This document shows positions 1 to 9,520 of a DNA stretch of 64,000 nt, piece after piece. A model generated the notes under the pieces. That model did not search any database, was not told where the DNA came from, and saw nothing but the letters and a program-made list of their open reading frames with translations. The position numbers and the translations under genes were made by a program. The DNA comes from Rahnella aquatilis CIP 78.65 = ATCC 33071 (GTDB taxonomy: Bacteria; Pseudomonadota; Gammaproteobacteria; Enterobacterales; Enterobacteriaceae). The stretch spans positions 4,402,001 to 4,466,000 of the forward strand of contig NC_016818.1 in NCBI RefSeq assembly GCF_000241955.1, given 5' to 3'. How positions within the stretch are numbered: position 1 is the stretch's first letter; every line of letters starts with the position of its first letter.

Positions 1-2
1 CC

Positions 3-866
3 TTACGCTATTTTGTCGAAGTGGTTCGCCAGCAGAGCTTTACCCGCGCGGCGGAAAAGTTGTTCGTCACCCAGCCGACGATCAGCAAAATGCTGCGTCA
101 TCTGGAAGAAGAACTGGAATGCACGCTGATTGTGCGCGAAGGACGGCGTTTACACCTGACCGACAGCGGTCAGGCGTTGTATCAGCGTGGCCTGAATATC
201 CTCGAGGAATTCCGCCAGCTTGAAGCGGAACTGGAAGACATTAACTCGCTGAAATCCGGTCATCTGCGGCTGGGGATCCCGCCGATGGTTGGTACGCAAA
301 TCGCGCCGCTTATCGGCAGTTTCCGCCAGCAATATCCCGGCATTGAACTGATTATTTCCGAATTTGGCGGACTGACCGTACAACAGGCGGTGATTTCCGG
401 CGAGCTGGATCTGGCGCTCACTGCCCTGCCCGCCGACGCCGTGCCTTCTATCGCCTCACTGCTGCTGTTCAGTCATCCGTTGTGTGTCGTGGTGCCACGC
501 ACGCCGCACTGGCTGAACCGCACGCGCATCGGCTTCAGTGATCTGGCTGAAGAAAGCATCCTGATTTATAACGAAGACTTTGCCCTGTACCGCCAGCTGA
601 TGGATGCCTTTGCCTCACACGGCTTTACGCCAAAAATCGCGGCGCGCAGCGGGCAGTGGGATTTCCTGGCGGCGATGGTACAAACCGGTATGGGTGTGGC
701 GATTTTGCCGGAACCTGTCTGTCAGCGGCTGGATAAGAATGCGCTGATGTGGCTGCCGCTGGATCCGCTGATGCCGTGGCAGCTCGGGCTGATCTGGCAT
801 CAGGGCAGCTATCTCTCGCACAGTGCGCAGGCGTGGATCACGCTGTGCAGGGATTACTGGAAATAG
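3..866 (+). CDS. LysR-family transcriptional regulator (5' end cut by window)
   Basis: The reading frame is open from base 3 and continues a LysR-type N-terminus (LRYFVEVVRQQSFTRAAEKL), so the true start lies upstream of the window. The helix-turn-helix is visible as FTRAAEKLFVTQPTISKMLRH, shortened here to its core VTQPTISKM, followed by a LysR substrate-binding domain in the remaining ~200 residues. LysR proteins bind DNA as tetramers and usually control a neighbouring gene; the target is not visible because the upstream side is missing. It converges on yjcE, with a hairpin between the two. Family assignment is secure; effector and regulon are unknown. Confidence 0.9.
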   Translation, partial: LRYFVEVVRQQSFTRAAEKLFVTQPTISKMLRHLEEELECTLIVREGRRLHLTDSGQALYQRGLNILEEFRQLEAELEDINSLKSGHLRLGIPPMVGTQIAPLIGSFRQQYPGIELIISEFGGLTVQQAVISGELDLALTALPADAVPSIASLLLFSHPLCVVVPRTPHWLNRTRIGFSDLAEESILIYNEDFALYRQLMDAFASHGFTPKIAARSGQWDFLAAMVQTGMGVAILPEPVCQRLDKNALMWLPLDPLMPWQLGLIWHQGSYLSHSAQAWITLCRDYWK

Positions 867-888
867 CGGGAAGTTATGGGAAATAAAA

Positions 889-918
889 AACCGCGTGAAC
901 TTTGCAGCACACGCGGTT
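889..918 (-). terminator. Rho-independent terminator for yjcE
   Basis: The arms AACCGCGTG (889-897) and CACGCGGTT (910-918) form a 9-bp stem. On the minus strand the hairpin is followed by a T-run (TTTTTTATT), so it should stop transcription from yjcE. It lies in the convergent gap with the LysR gene and may also serve that gene weakly. Confidence 0.8.
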
Positions 919-938
919 CCTGATGTTGCTTGTAACTT

Positions 939-2588
939 TTACACTTCTTTTTCGACTAACAATGCTTCGAGTAAATCCAGATCATGCAGTAACTTTTGCA
1001 GCGTCTCGTTACTGATTTTCTGCGTGGCGCGCAGATGATAAAGCTCGCCACGTTCCGCACGCAGCGCAGTCAGACGGAAACGACGCTCGAGGTTTTCCAG
1101 CTTCAGCGCGGTTTCCATATCATCACGATTAGCCGTGCGTCGCCGTAACGTCCCGATCACCCGCGAGCTGATTTCCTTCAGCGTCTGTTCATCGATATTT
1201 TCTTCGGTATCCGCCGCCAGACGTTCTTCCATCTTATGCAGGCTTTCGATCGCCACTTCTGCCGCGATCGATTTCGCCATGCGTTCTTCCTCGCGATAAG
1301 CCGTGCCGTCAGCCACCACTACGCCTCTGAGCAGGAACGGCAAGGCAATCACGCCTGCAATCAGTGAGAACAGAATGACACCGGTCGCCAGAAATACCAG
1401 CTGATAACGCGACGGAAACGCCGAACCATCGGCGAGGAATAATGGAATCGACAACACACCGGCCAGCGTAATGGCACCGCGCACACCGGCAAAAGACGCC
1501 ACCCACAGCTCACGCGTACTGTAGCTGCCAAACAGCAGCGGTTTCTTTTTCAGGAAACGGTTGCTGAAATTCTTCATCACCCACAGCCAGACAAAACGCA
1601 GGATCAGCAGCGCAAAATAGATGATGCCGACATCGGCAAACAGGTGCCACGTCACGATAGACGGATCATGTGTCGCCTGATCGATAGAGTTCTCAAGAAT
1701 ACCCGGCAATTGCAGGCCCAGCATGATGAACACCATGCCGTTGAACACAAACTCAAGCATCGCCCAGACACTGTTAGCGCGCAGGCGCATCGCCAGCGGC
1801 GCGTTACGAATAATGCCGGACTGGCTGATGGTCATCCCCGCCGCCACGGCGGCCAGAATGCCCGACACACCGATGTGTTCGGCAATCAGATAAGAGGCGA
1901 ACGGCAGCAGCAACAGGAAGACGATTTGCGTGGCCGGATCATCACCGCTCCAGCGGCTCATGATGCGCAGGGATTTACTGTATAACCACGTCACCGCCAC
2001 ACCGGCCATCAGGCCGCCGATCGCGACTTTGAGGAATTCGACCGTTGCACCGCCGACGGTAAAAATCATCGTGCCCATCGCCACGGCGATAGCAAATTTC
2101 AGGGACACCAGGCCGGACGCGTCATTCATCAAGGCTTCGCCTTCCAGCACGCCCATGATCGACTTCGGAATACGGCCCTTGCCGACAATGCCGCCCAGTG
2201 CCACGGCATCGGTTGGCGAGAGCACTGCCGCCAGCGCAAACGCAGCCACCAGCGGGATATTCGGCACCATCATATAAATCAGATAGCCAATGCCGACGAC
2301 GGTGAGCAGCACCAGCACCAGCGCCAGCCCGAGAATTTCGCGCCCGTGGTGGAGGAATTCACGGGTCGGCGTTTTCCAGCCATCGGCGAACAGCAACGGC
2401 GGGATAAAGAGGACGAGAAACAGCTCAGGATCGAAATCTACGTGCAAACCAAAATTCGGCCAGGCCAGCAAGGCACCGACGGCAATCTGCATTAATGGAA
2501 GAGGAACCTGAAACGGCAACATTCTGGTGACGACACCGGAGAGCGACACCACCAGAATCAAAATCAGAATGGTAAAGAAGATTTCCAT
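939..2588 (-). CDS. yjcE: Na+/H+ antiporter, CPA1 family (YjcE-like)
   Basis: An inner-membrane cation/proton antiporter of 549 residues, the same length as E. coli YjcE and very similar throughout. About 12 hydrophobic segments occupy the first ~410 residues. The ion-transport signatures LSPTDAVAL and EGEALMNDASGL (Asp pairs typical of CPA1) are present, followed by a ~130-residue charged cytoplasmic tail. The start is the ATG giving MEIFFTILIL, as in E. coli. In E. coli yjcE neighbours yjcD (ghxP), and the same pair is seen here. Transport of Na+ versus K+ has not been settled for the family, so ion specificity is inferred. Confidence 0.93.
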   Translation of the reverse strand: MEIFFTILILILVVSLSGVVTRMLPFQVPLPLMQIAVGALLAWPNFGLHVDFDPELFLVLFIPPLLFADGWKTPTREFLHHGREILGLALVLVLLTVVGIGYLIYMMVPNIPLVAAFALAAVLSPTDAVALGGIVGKGRIPKSIMGVLEGEALMNDASGLVSLKFAIAVAMGTMIFTVGGATVEFLKVAIGGLMAGVAVTWLYSKSLRIMSRWSGDDPATQIVFLLLLPFASYLIAEHIGVSGILAAVAAGMTISQSGIIRNAPLAMRLRANSVWAMLEFVFNGMVFIMLGLQLPGILENSIDQATHDPSIVTWHLFADVGIIYFALLILRFVWLWVMKNFSNRFLKKKPLLFGSYSTRELWVASFAGVRGAITLAGVLSIPLFLADGSAFPSRYQLVFLATGVILFSLIAGVIALPFLLRGVVVADGTAYREEERMAKSIAAEVAIESLHKMEERLAADTEENIDEQTLKEISSRVIGTLRRRTANRDDMETALKLENLERRFRLTALRAERGELYHLRATQKISNETLQKLLHDLDLLEALLVEKEV

Positions 2589-2763
2589 GCTTTCCTTAGA
2601 CTCTTGTTTTTATGAATTTCAGCCAGACGCAGGTGAGTGAGTCCGGAGCGAACTAAGGAATAGTAGATCAAAAGGGGATGTGATTTAAATCAGTGCGTGC
2701 GGTTACATCAGAGAGGGTTTGCTCCTTACCCGTATCAGGAGCCGGAATGAAGGCTTTTTCGTG

Positions 2764-2890
2764 CTCCTCCCCCTGCGAAGGGGGAGGCGGGAGGGGGTTT
2801 TAATGACAAAACTCATGCCAAAGCACACTTCAACCTGCTGATTCGTCATTAATACCCCACCCCAACCCTCCCCTTCGCAGGGGAGGGAGA
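2764..2890. repeat. MITE-like nested palindromic element
   Basis: The yjcE-ghxP gap (2589-2903) holds a ~127-bp imperfect inverted repeat. Each end contains its own small palindrome: CTCCCCCTGCGAAGGGGGAG on the left and CTCCCCTTCGCAGGGGAG on the right. The arms run inwards to TAATGAC (2802-2808) and GTCATTA (about 2845-2851). It contains no reading frame of note. This architecture is typical of non-autonomous intergenic repeats; whether it is mobile cannot be told from one copy. The rest of the gap shows nothing recognisable. Confidence 0.7.
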
Positions 2891-2903
2891 AAGGCAGTTG
2901 GCA

Positions 2904-4271
2904 TCAGATCGCCCATCCGCCCGCATAAAACGCCACCAGCGCCACAGCGATAATCACCGTGCCGATGTTCAGTTTGCGCCATTCGCCGGAGAAAATACGG
3001 CCGATAACCAATGCGCTGAAACCGAGCATGATGCCGGTGACAATGTTGCAGGTCAGAACGATAAATACCGCGCACAGCAGCCCGGACATCGCATCAACAA
3101 AATCGCTGAAATCCAGTTTGGTGACATTGCTGAGCATCAGTAAACCCACATACATCAGCGCGGGTGCGGTGGCGTAAGCCGGTACCAGATAAGACAACGG
3201 AGACAGGAACAACATCAGCAGGAACAGCACGCCGACGACAGTTGCCGTCAGGCCGGTTTTGCCGCCAGCCGCCGTACCGGCTGCTGATTCAATGTAAACC
3301 GCTGCCGGAGATGCGCCAACCAGAGAGGCGAAAATACTGCTCACAGAGTCAGCCGTCAGGGCTTTGCCACCGCTAATGATCTGGCCGTTTTCATCCAGTA
3401 AGTTTGCCTGTCCGGCGACGGCGCGGATGGTGCCGGTGGCATCAAATACCGCCGTCATCACCAGTGCCAGCACGCTGGGCAATACGGCGGCTTTCAGTGC
3501 GCCTATGATGTCGAGATCGAAAATGACGGATTTACCGTCCGCGCCCGCCAGAGAAGGCATGGCGAATAAACCCTGATATTTCACGGCAGGATCGAAAATC
3601 AGGCCGATAATGGAAATGGCAATAATCACCAGTAAGATGCCGCCCGGAACGCGCAATTTCTCAAGGCCGAAAATCACCGCCAGACCGAGCAACGTCATCA
3701 CGACCGGGAAAGAGGTGAATGCGCCGAGCGCCACCGGTAAGCCGTCCAGCGGATTTTTCACCACCAGACCGACGCCGTTGGCAGCGATCAGTAACAGAAA
3801 CAGACCGATACCGATACCGGTGCCGTGCGCAACGCCTGCTGGCAGGTTGCGCAAAATCCATGAGCGGATGCCGGTCACCGAGATAATAGTGAACAACACG
3901 CCCATCAGAAATACCGCACCGAGCGCCACCGGTACGCTGATGTGCTGACCCAGAACCAGACTAAACGCGGTAAAGGCCGTCAGAGAAATGGCGCAACCAA
4001 TCGCCAGCGGTAAATTCGCCCACAGGCCCATCAGCAGAGAGCCGAAACCGGCGACCAGACAGGTCGCAACAAACACCGCACTTGGCGAGAAGCCCGCTTT
4101 GCCGAGCATCGACGGCACGACAATCACCGAATATACCATCGCCAGAAAGGTGGTTAAGCCAGCGATCACTTCCTGACGGACGTTACTGCCACGCGCACTC
4201 ATTTTGAAAAAAGCATCAAGCGGGCCTTTTGGCGCAACGGCGCTGCCCGCTTGAGGTTGTTGACTCGACAT
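2904..4271 (-). CDS. ghxP: Guanine/hypoxanthine permease GhxP (NCS2/AzgA-type)
   Basis: Inner-membrane proton-coupled importer of guanine and hypoxanthine for purine salvage. The 455-residue protein is nearly collinear with E. coli GhxP (YjcD), from [20 protein letters not shown] near the N-terminus to the last residues AFYAGGWAI. Multiple hydrophobic spans and the conserved segments [16 protein letters not shown] and [15 protein letters not shown] identify the AzgA branch of NCS2. The ATG at 4271 is preceded by a short purine-rich stretch. Two PurR-like boxes lie 117-176 bp upstream, which fits repression when purines are plentiful. The paralogue GhxQ is the only close alternative; the adjacency to yjcE favours GhxP. 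Confidence 0.93.
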   Translation of the reverse strand: MSSQQPQAGSAVAPKGPLDAFFKMSARGSNVRQEVIAGLTTFLAMVYSVIVVPSMLGKAGFSPSAVFVATCLVAGFGSLLMGLWANLPLAIGCAISLTAFTAFSLVLGQHISVPVALGAVFLMGVLFTIISVTGIRSWILRNLPAGVAHGTGIGIGLFLLLIAANGVGLVVKNPLDGLPVALGAFTSFPVVMTLLGLAVIFGLEKLRVPGGILLVIIAISIIGLIFDPAVKYQGLFAMPSLAGADGKSVIFDLDIIGALKAAVLPSVLALVMTAVFDATGTIRAVAGQANLLDENGQIISGGKALTADSVSSIFASLVGASPAAVYIESAAGTAAGGKTGLTATVVGVLFLLMLFLSPLSYLVPAYATAPALMYVGLLMLSNVTKLDFSDFVDAMSGLLCAVFIVLTCNIVTGIMLGFSALVIGRIFSGEWRKLNIGTVIIAVALVAFYAGGWAI

Positions 4272-4387
4272 GGAAAATCCTCTGAATATCTTTACTGATT
4301 AGCCGGCGTGGTCATTATGAAACCGTTTCTGCACGTTCACTTCCTTATTTGTCGCCCGAAATCGCCGAAAACAGCGTCAGAACGGCA

Positions 4388-4403
4388 AGGCAAACGTTTA
4401 ACT
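4388..4403. promoter_or_regulatory. Candidate PurR operator 1 (ghxP)
   Basis: AGGCAAACGTTTAACT matches the core of the PurR consensus ACGCAAACGTTTNCNT. It lies 117 bp upstream of the ghxP start codon. A related box lies 44 bp further upstream, about four helical turns away. Confidence 0.55.
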
Positions 4404-4431
4404 CGCATCGCGTATGGCGGGACAAAAATTA

Positions 4432-4447
4432 ACGCAAACGATTATCC
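4432..4447. promoter_or_regulatory. Candidate PurR operator 2 (ghxP)
   Basis: ACGCAAACGATTATCC keeps the left half of the PurR consensus exactly (ACGCAAACG) and is in the same orientation as box 1. Its pairing with box 1 upstream of a purine permease makes purine repression plausible. Confidence 0.5.
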
Positions 4448-4615
4448 GGGCTTTGGTACTCCCATTTCAACTCCGTTCGCCGACAATTTACCGTTGTCTG
4501 GTCAATAAAAACGCGGTTGTGGTGGAAATTTACCCGTTGAAGAAAAGTGAAACGCAAAAAGCAAAAAAGACCGGAAGATAAAAATAACAGGAGACTTATT
4601 AAGGTTTATTTTTCC

Positions 4616-4655
4616 ATACGTTCATTGCATAAAATACTGCCTGCAATGAACGTAT
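4616..4655. repeat. Perfect 14-bp inverted repeat between gst and ghxP
   Basis: ATACGTTCATTGCA (4616-4629) and TGCAATGAACGTAT (4642-4655) are perfect complements around a 12-base AT-rich loop. Neither strand has a convincing T-run after the stem, so it is not a textbook terminator. The wider ghxP-gst gap (4272-4680) contains only this repeat and the PurR-like boxes. Confidence 0.6.
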
Positions 4656-4680
4656 CGAAATATAAAAATGCAGAACAGGA

Positions 4681-5349
4681 TTAACGCAAGAGAGTAAACG
4701 GTCCGCCGTTTTCCAGTGCCTTCTGACAGGCCGGACGCGCAGTCACATTTGCCAGCCAGGCATTCAGTCGCGGATATTTCCCGAGACCGGAACGGGCACT
4801 GATCGCTTCTATCGGGAAACTCATCTGAATATCTGCTGCGCTGAACTGATGACCAGCAAAATAAGGATGCGTCGTCAGATGTTGTTCGAGATAATCCATA
4901 TGAGTATAAATCTGCTTATCCAGATAATTTTTCTGCACGCCCTGCCCGATCGCGCCGGCAATCGGGCGGATCAGCCACGGCATTGGCGGTTTACCCAGAC
5001 GGCTAAAAATCAACTTCATCACCAGCAAAGGCATCAGAGAACCTTCAGCGTAGTGCATCCAGTAGCGATACTGCTGACGCTCCGCAAATGCAGCGGGTTT
5101 CAGCGTGCCCGCCTCATCATACACTTCCTGCAGGTATTCAATGATGGCACCGGATTCCGCAAGGATCAGCCCGTTGTCTTCCAGCACCGGGGACTTACCC
5201 AGAGGATGGATTTTTTTCAGCGATGCCGGTGCCAGCATGGAATTTTTATCCCGCTGATAACATTTGATTTCATAAGCGACGCCCAGTTCTTCGAGCATCC
5301 ATAAGATTCGCTGTGAACGGGAATTATCCAAATGATGCACTGTTAACAT
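4681..5349 (-). CDS. Glutathione S-transferase family protein
   Basis: A 222-residue cytosolic GST. The N-terminal thioredoxin-fold domain (about residues 1-80) has the SRSQRILWMLEE helix, the cis-proline segment (GKSPVLEDNG) and the glutathione-binding ESGAI motif. An all-helical C-terminal domain follows with AADIQMSFP. Members conjugate glutathione to electrophiles or act as peroxidases; the substrate is not deducible. The start ATG at 5349 gives MLTVHHLDNS, a usual GST beginning. It stands alone, upstream of ghxP in the same direction but 409 bp away, so it is probably a separate transcript. Confidence 0.88.
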   Translation of the reverse strand: MLTVHHLDNSRSQRILWMLEELGVAYEIKCYQRDKNSMLAPASLKKIHPLGKSPVLEDNGLILAESGAIIEYLQEVYDEAGTLKPAAFAERQQYRYWMHYAEGSLMPLLVMKLIFSRLGKPPMPWLIRPIAGAIGQGVQKNYLDKQIYTHMDYLEQHLTTHPYFAGHQFSAADIQMSFPIEAISARSGLGKYPRLNAWLANVTARPACQKALENGGPFTLLR

Positions 5350-5618
5350 AAATTTCTTCTGTCCTGTTTCATTTAATTATTTGTTAACTATAGACAACGC
5401 TTTCAGGGCGCGTAGCGGATTTATTTTAATAACCCTGATTTCATTCAGGTTTAATTTATCAAAAATCTTTTTATTTGATTAAAACTACTGACGGATTAAT
5501 CTTAATTACGCGAAAAAAATTATCGCAACTTCGTTCGCCTTTAATAATTCTTAATGCCATTATCCCCGGGTAAAAAAATCAGCCCGTCGCTTTCGACTCT
5601 CTGTTGGTGGAGCCTCAC

Positions 5619-7712
5619 ATGTTTTCCAGTAATTACAACAATGTGCTTGTGATGTTTTCGTTCGTTGTTGCAATGCTTGCCTCTTATACCGCACTCGATA
5701 TGGCGGGCCGGGTTGCTACCACTGAGGGAAAGGCTTCCCGGCTTTGGTTAACAGGTGGCGCTATTGCAATGGGTATCGGCATCTGGTCGATGCATTTTAT
5801 CGGCATGCTGGCCTTTAATGCTTCGATGCCAATGGGTTATGACCCTTTCATCACCCTGCTTTCCATGGTGATCGCCATCATTTCCTCCGCCTTCGCGCTG
5901 TGGCTGGTCTGTCTGCAGGAATTACCCACCAGACGATTACTTGCCGGTGCCTTGCTGATGGGCGGCGGTATTGCCGCCATGCATTACACCGGAATGGCGG
6001 CGATGCTGATGATGCCGCCAATTGTCTACGATTACCGTTGGGTCGCATTATCCGTTGCCGTGGCGATTATCGCCTCCGGCGCGGCGCTGTGGATGGCGTT
6101 CAATCTGCGTCATCAGTCGCCCAATGTCCGCCTGCTGCGCATCAGTGCGGCGGTAATCATGGGTGCCGCCATTGTCGGTATGCATTACATCGGCATGGCC
6201 GCAGCACAATTCCCGATGGACAGCCAAAGTATGGCGGCGTTCAGCGGCGTGGATAATAACTGGCTGGCGCTGCTGGTGATTGTGGTCACGCTGGCGATTC
6301 TGGCGATCACCCTGATTATTTCTATTCTCGATGGCCGGATGCAGGCGCGCACCTCCATTCTGGCGTCTTCGCTGGCACAGGCGAACCGCGAGCTGACACA
6401 ACTGGCGCTGCATGACAATCTGACCCGCTTGCCCAATCGTCTGTTGCTGGAAGACCGCCTGAGTCAGGCGGTTCAGAAAGCATCGCGTGGCGAATCGCAG
6501 TTTGCGGTGCTGTTTTTCGATCTCGACGGATTCAAAGCCGTTAACGATGCCTTCGGCCATCACATCGGCGATCAGCTGTTAATTTCCGTCACCGAACGCC
6601 TGCAATCACAACTGCGGGCGACGGATACGCTGGCGCGTCTTGGCGGCGATGAGTTTGTGCTGCTGGTTGAAATCACCGATCCGACCGATGCCTCGCAACT
6701 GGCCGATAAACTGGTACATCTGATTGCGCGGCCGTTTTACGTTTCCCGCTATGAACTGCTGGTCTCTGCCAGCGTGGGGATCGCGGTGTATCCGGGCGAT
6801 GGCGAGAATGAGCGCGAGCTGATGCTCAATGCCGACGCCGCGATGTATCACACCAAAAACTCCGGCCGTAACGGCCACAGTTTCTTCCAGCCATCGATGA
6901 ACGCCAACGCGCAAAACCAGTTGCAGATGCTCAATGATTTGCGTCTGGCGATTGAACACCATGAGCTGCGCCTGCATTATCAGCCGAAATTTATTGCGCC
7001 TTACGGACCGGTATGCGGCTTCGAAGCACTGTTGCGCTGGGAGCGTGACGGTAACACCCTCAGCCCGGACGTGTTTCTGCCGCTGGCGGAAAAAACCGGT
7101 TTGATTATCCCGATTGGCGAATGGGTGCTCAATGAAGCCTGCCGCCAGTTGCGGGAATGGCATCTGGCCGGACATACGCAATGGACGGTGGCGGTGAATC
7201 TTTCTACGCTGCAATTTGAGCAGGCAAATCTGGTCGAAATGGTAATTGAAACCATTGAACGCCATCAGATCCCGCCTGAAATGCTGACACTGGAAGTGAC
7301 AGAAACCACCGCGATGCGTAACCCGGACGCCAGCGTAGAAATTCTGGAGCGCCTGACACAGTACGGCGTAAAAGCCTCAATTGATGATTTCGGTACCGGC
7401 TATTCCAGCCTGCTCTATCTGAAACGTCTGCCGGCCAGCGAGCTGAAAATCGACGGTGCCTTTATTAATGACCTCATTGCCGGCAGTGAAGATGCCAGTA
7501 TCGTGTCGGCGATCATTGCCCTCGGCCAGACGCTGAATCTGAAAGTGGTGGCCGAAGGCGTTGAAACGACCCAGCAGCAGGAATTTCTGACACAACTGGG
7601 CTGCGACACCTTGCAGGGTTACCTTCTGGGACGTCCGATGACGCCGCAACAGATTGCCCAACACCCCGATGCAGACTGGGAGTCGCAGAACCCCCTCACG
7701 CACAAAATCTGA
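5619..7712 (+). CDS. Membrane MHYT-GGDEF-EAL cyclic-di-GMP protein
   Basis: A predicted inner-membrane dual-domain c-di-GMP enzyme. Residues 1-~240 form an MHYT sensor with repeated Met-His motifs in membrane helices (SMHFIGM, AMHYTGM, GMHYIGM), a family proposed to bind copper and sense a gas or redox signal. The GGDEF domain has intact RLGGDEF (about residues 340-346) and an RxxD inhibitory site five residues earlier (RATD). The EAL domain has FEALLRW, DDFGTGYSSL and ELKID, so both cyclase and phosphodiesterase catalytic signatures are intact. I chose ATG 5619 because GGTGGAG sits 7-8 bases before it; an upstream TTG at 5604 is less likely. It converges with the chemoreceptor gene 10 bp away. 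Confidence 0.92.
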   Translation: MFSSNYNNVLVMFSFVVAMLASYTALDMAGRVATTEGKASRLWLTGGAIAMGIGIWSMHFIGMLAFNASMPMGYDPFITLLSMVIAIISSAFALWLVCLQELPTRRLLAGALLMGGGIAAMHYTGMAAMLMMPPIVYDYRWVALSVAVAIIASGAALWMAFNLRHQSPNVRLLRISAAVIMGAAIVGMHYIGMAAAQFPMDSQSMAAFSGVDNNWLALLVIVVTLAILAITLIISILDGRMQARTSILASSLAQANRELTQLALHDNLTRLPNRLLLEDRLSQAVQKASRGESQFAVLFFDLDGFKAVNDAFGHHIGDQLLISVTERLQSQLRATDTLARLGGDEFVLLVEITDPTDASQLADKLVHLIARPFYVSRYELLVSASVGIAVYPGDGENERELMLNADAAMYHTKNSGRNGHSFFQPSMNANAQNQLQMLNDLRLAIEHHELRLHYQPKFIAPYGPVCGFEALLRWERDGNTLSPDVFLPLAEKTGLIIPIGEWVLNEACRQLREWHLAGHTQWTVAVNLSTLQFEQANLVEMVIETIERHQIPPEMLTLEVTETTAMRNPDASVEILERLTQYGVKASIDDFGTGYSSLLYLKRLPASELKIDGAFINDLIAGSEDASIVSAIIALGQTLNLKVVAEGVETTQQQEFLTQLGCDTLQGYLLGRPMTPQQIAQHPDADWESQNPLTHKI

Positions 7713-7722
7713 CGCGCCCTGC

Positions 7723-9285
7723 TCAGGCTGTCGCTGTGCGGAAAAACCGCACGGCGTTACGCAGCTCAACGCTTTGTTCCGTCAGTGATTGCGCCGCTGC
7801 CGCTGCCTGTTCTACCAGCGCGGCATTCTGCTGCGTCACTCTGTCCATCTGGTCAACGGCAATCCCCACTTCATGAATGCCGGTGTGCTGCTCAGTACTT
7901 GCCGTCGAGATTTCGCTGACAATTTCTGCCACCTTATTCACCGAGCTGACAATCTCATTCATGGCTTTACTGGCGCGGTCGGCCTGCAGTGACCCTTCGG
8001 CAATTTTGCTGACGGTGCCCTGGATCAGGTCTTTAATCTCTTTCGCTGCCTGCCCGCTTTTTTGCGCCAGCACCCGCACTTCACTCGCCACCACCGCAAA
8101 TCCTTTGCCCTGCGTACCGGCACGTGCCGCTTCCACGGCGGCGTTCAGCGCCAGCAGGTTGGTCTGGAAGGCAATGCCTTCAATCACGCTGATAATATTG
8201 ATAATTTCATTCGAACTGCCGGAAACATCACGCATATGCGCCTGCATCCCCGTGACAATCGCGCCGCCCTGAGACGCCGTTTTCGAGGTTTCCAGCGCAA
8301 GCTGACTGGCCTGCCGGGCGTTCTCGGCGTTCTGGCTGACGGTGGTGGTCAGGTTTTGCATATTGGAACTGGTCTGCACCAGCGAGGCTGCCTGTTCTTC
8401 GGTGCGCTGAGATAAATCCACGTTGCCCTGTTCAATTTCACTGGCGGCATGATTGATGGATTCACTGCCTTCCATAATCTGATGAATGGTTTTATTCAGT
8501 TGCTGGTTCATGCCGTTCAGGGAAGCCAGCAAACTGCCGTCATCACCCGGTTTCAGCGTGATTTTTGCCGCCAGATTACCGGCAGCAATTTCACGCATAA
8601 TAGAGGCGGCATAAGCCGGTTCACCGCCCAGTTGTTTCACCAGATTGCGCGCCAGCAGCAGCGCCATCGCCAGCGAAAGAATAAAGGCCACACACACCAG
8701 CACTAAAAACATCGCACTGGCCGTGTGATAACGGCTACGGGCATCCGCTGCCGCTTTCTCACTGTTGGTCAGCTCGTTTTTGACCAGCATCGCCAGATCC
8801 GCCATCAGCTGTGTGCGATATTTTCGTGAGTTATCGCCACTGATTTTCGTGGCCTGCGCAATATCGTTGCGCTCAACCGCCGCAATAACCTCATCATTCG
8901 CCAGCGAAAACTGCTCAAAATTAGCGACGATCTGCTTAAACAAGGCGGACTGACTGCCGCCACTGTTCAGCTTCAGGTACGCATTTTCGGCGTCTTTAAA
9001 GGTAGCAACCGCCTGAAGGATTTCACCCCGGTGGCCGTCGCGCGGCGCACCCTGTGGCGAGGCGATGTATTGCACCTGTTGCAGCCGTAATTCCGCCAGC
9101 GTGCCGCGCATCACCAGCGGATACTGCACACCGGGAAGCCGGAAGGCGCGGTAATTTTCAATCTGCTGATTACTGCTGTTGAGCAGCCAGGCCGACATCG
9201 CCGCCAGAATTAACAGCAGGCTCAGAACGAGTGCGAATGCACCCAGCAAACGGGCAAGTATGGAAAGGTTGATGATCTTTTTCAT
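7723..9285 (-). CDS. Methyl-accepting chemotaxis protein
   Basis: A 520-residue transmembrane chemoreceptor. A first membrane helix (about 11-33), a ~150-residue periplasmic four-helix-bundle ligand domain and a second helix (about 188-212) are followed by HAMP and the long signalling coiled coil. The hairpin tip reads IAFQTNLLALNAAVEAARAG, the CheA/CheW contact region common to enterobacterial receptors. The C-terminus ends FFRTATA and lacks the NWETF-type CheR tether, so it should depend on other receptors for efficient adaptation. Ligand unknown. A near-consensus sigma-28 promoter lies just upstream (9322-9348), so it should be co-expressed with flagella. Confidence 0.93.
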   Translation of the reverse strand: MKKIINLSILARLLGAFALVLSLLLILAAMSAWLLNSSNQQIENYRAFRLPGVQYPLVMRGTLAELRLQQVQYIASPQGAPRDGHRGEILQAVATFKDAENAYLKLNSGGSQSALFKQIVANFEQFSLANDEVIAAVERNDIAQATKISGDNSRKYRTQLMADLAMLVKNELTNSEKAAADARSRYHTASAMFLVLVCVAFILSLAMALLLARNLVKQLGGEPAYAASIMREIAAGNLAAKITLKPGDDGSLLASLNGMNQQLNKTIHQIMEGSESINHAASEIEQGNVDLSQRTEEQAASLVQTSSNMQNLTTTVSQNAENARQASQLALETSKTASQGGAIVTGMQAHMRDVSGSSNEIINIISVIEGIAFQTNLLALNAAVEAARAGTQGKGFAVVASEVRVLAQKSGQAAKEIKDLIQGTVSKIAEGSLQADRASKAMNEIVSSVNKVAEIVSEISTASTEQHTGIHEVGIAVDQMDRVTQQNAALVEQAAAAAQSLTEQSVELRNAVRFFRTATA

Positions 9286-9321
9286 CTGGGCACATCGGAA
9301 AGTCAGAGACAGGAAACACTC

Positions 9322-9348
9322 ATAACGGCAGGAATGAAGGAAACTTTA
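9322..9348 (-). promoter_or_regulatory. Sigma-28 (FliA) promoter of the chemoreceptor gene
   Basis: On the minus strand TAAAGTTT, an 11-base spacer and GCCGTTAT match the flagellar consensus TAAAGTTT-N11-GCCGATAA at all eight -35 positions and six of eight -10 positions. It starts transcription about 30 bp upstream of the ATG at 9285. Confidence 0.8.
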
Positions 9349-9520
9349 GGGAAAATGAAACTATATTTCATTTTGTTAAACACTGACTTTCGAAATGTAA
9401 TTCCAGGGTTACCGGACGAATTTTTCATGTTACCGCAAAGCGATAAAAACATGATCTGCCAAGCATTTACCGGTTTTGCCCTCTCAGGGCGAGAGAGCAA
9501 TCACCGCGACTCACTTTGGC

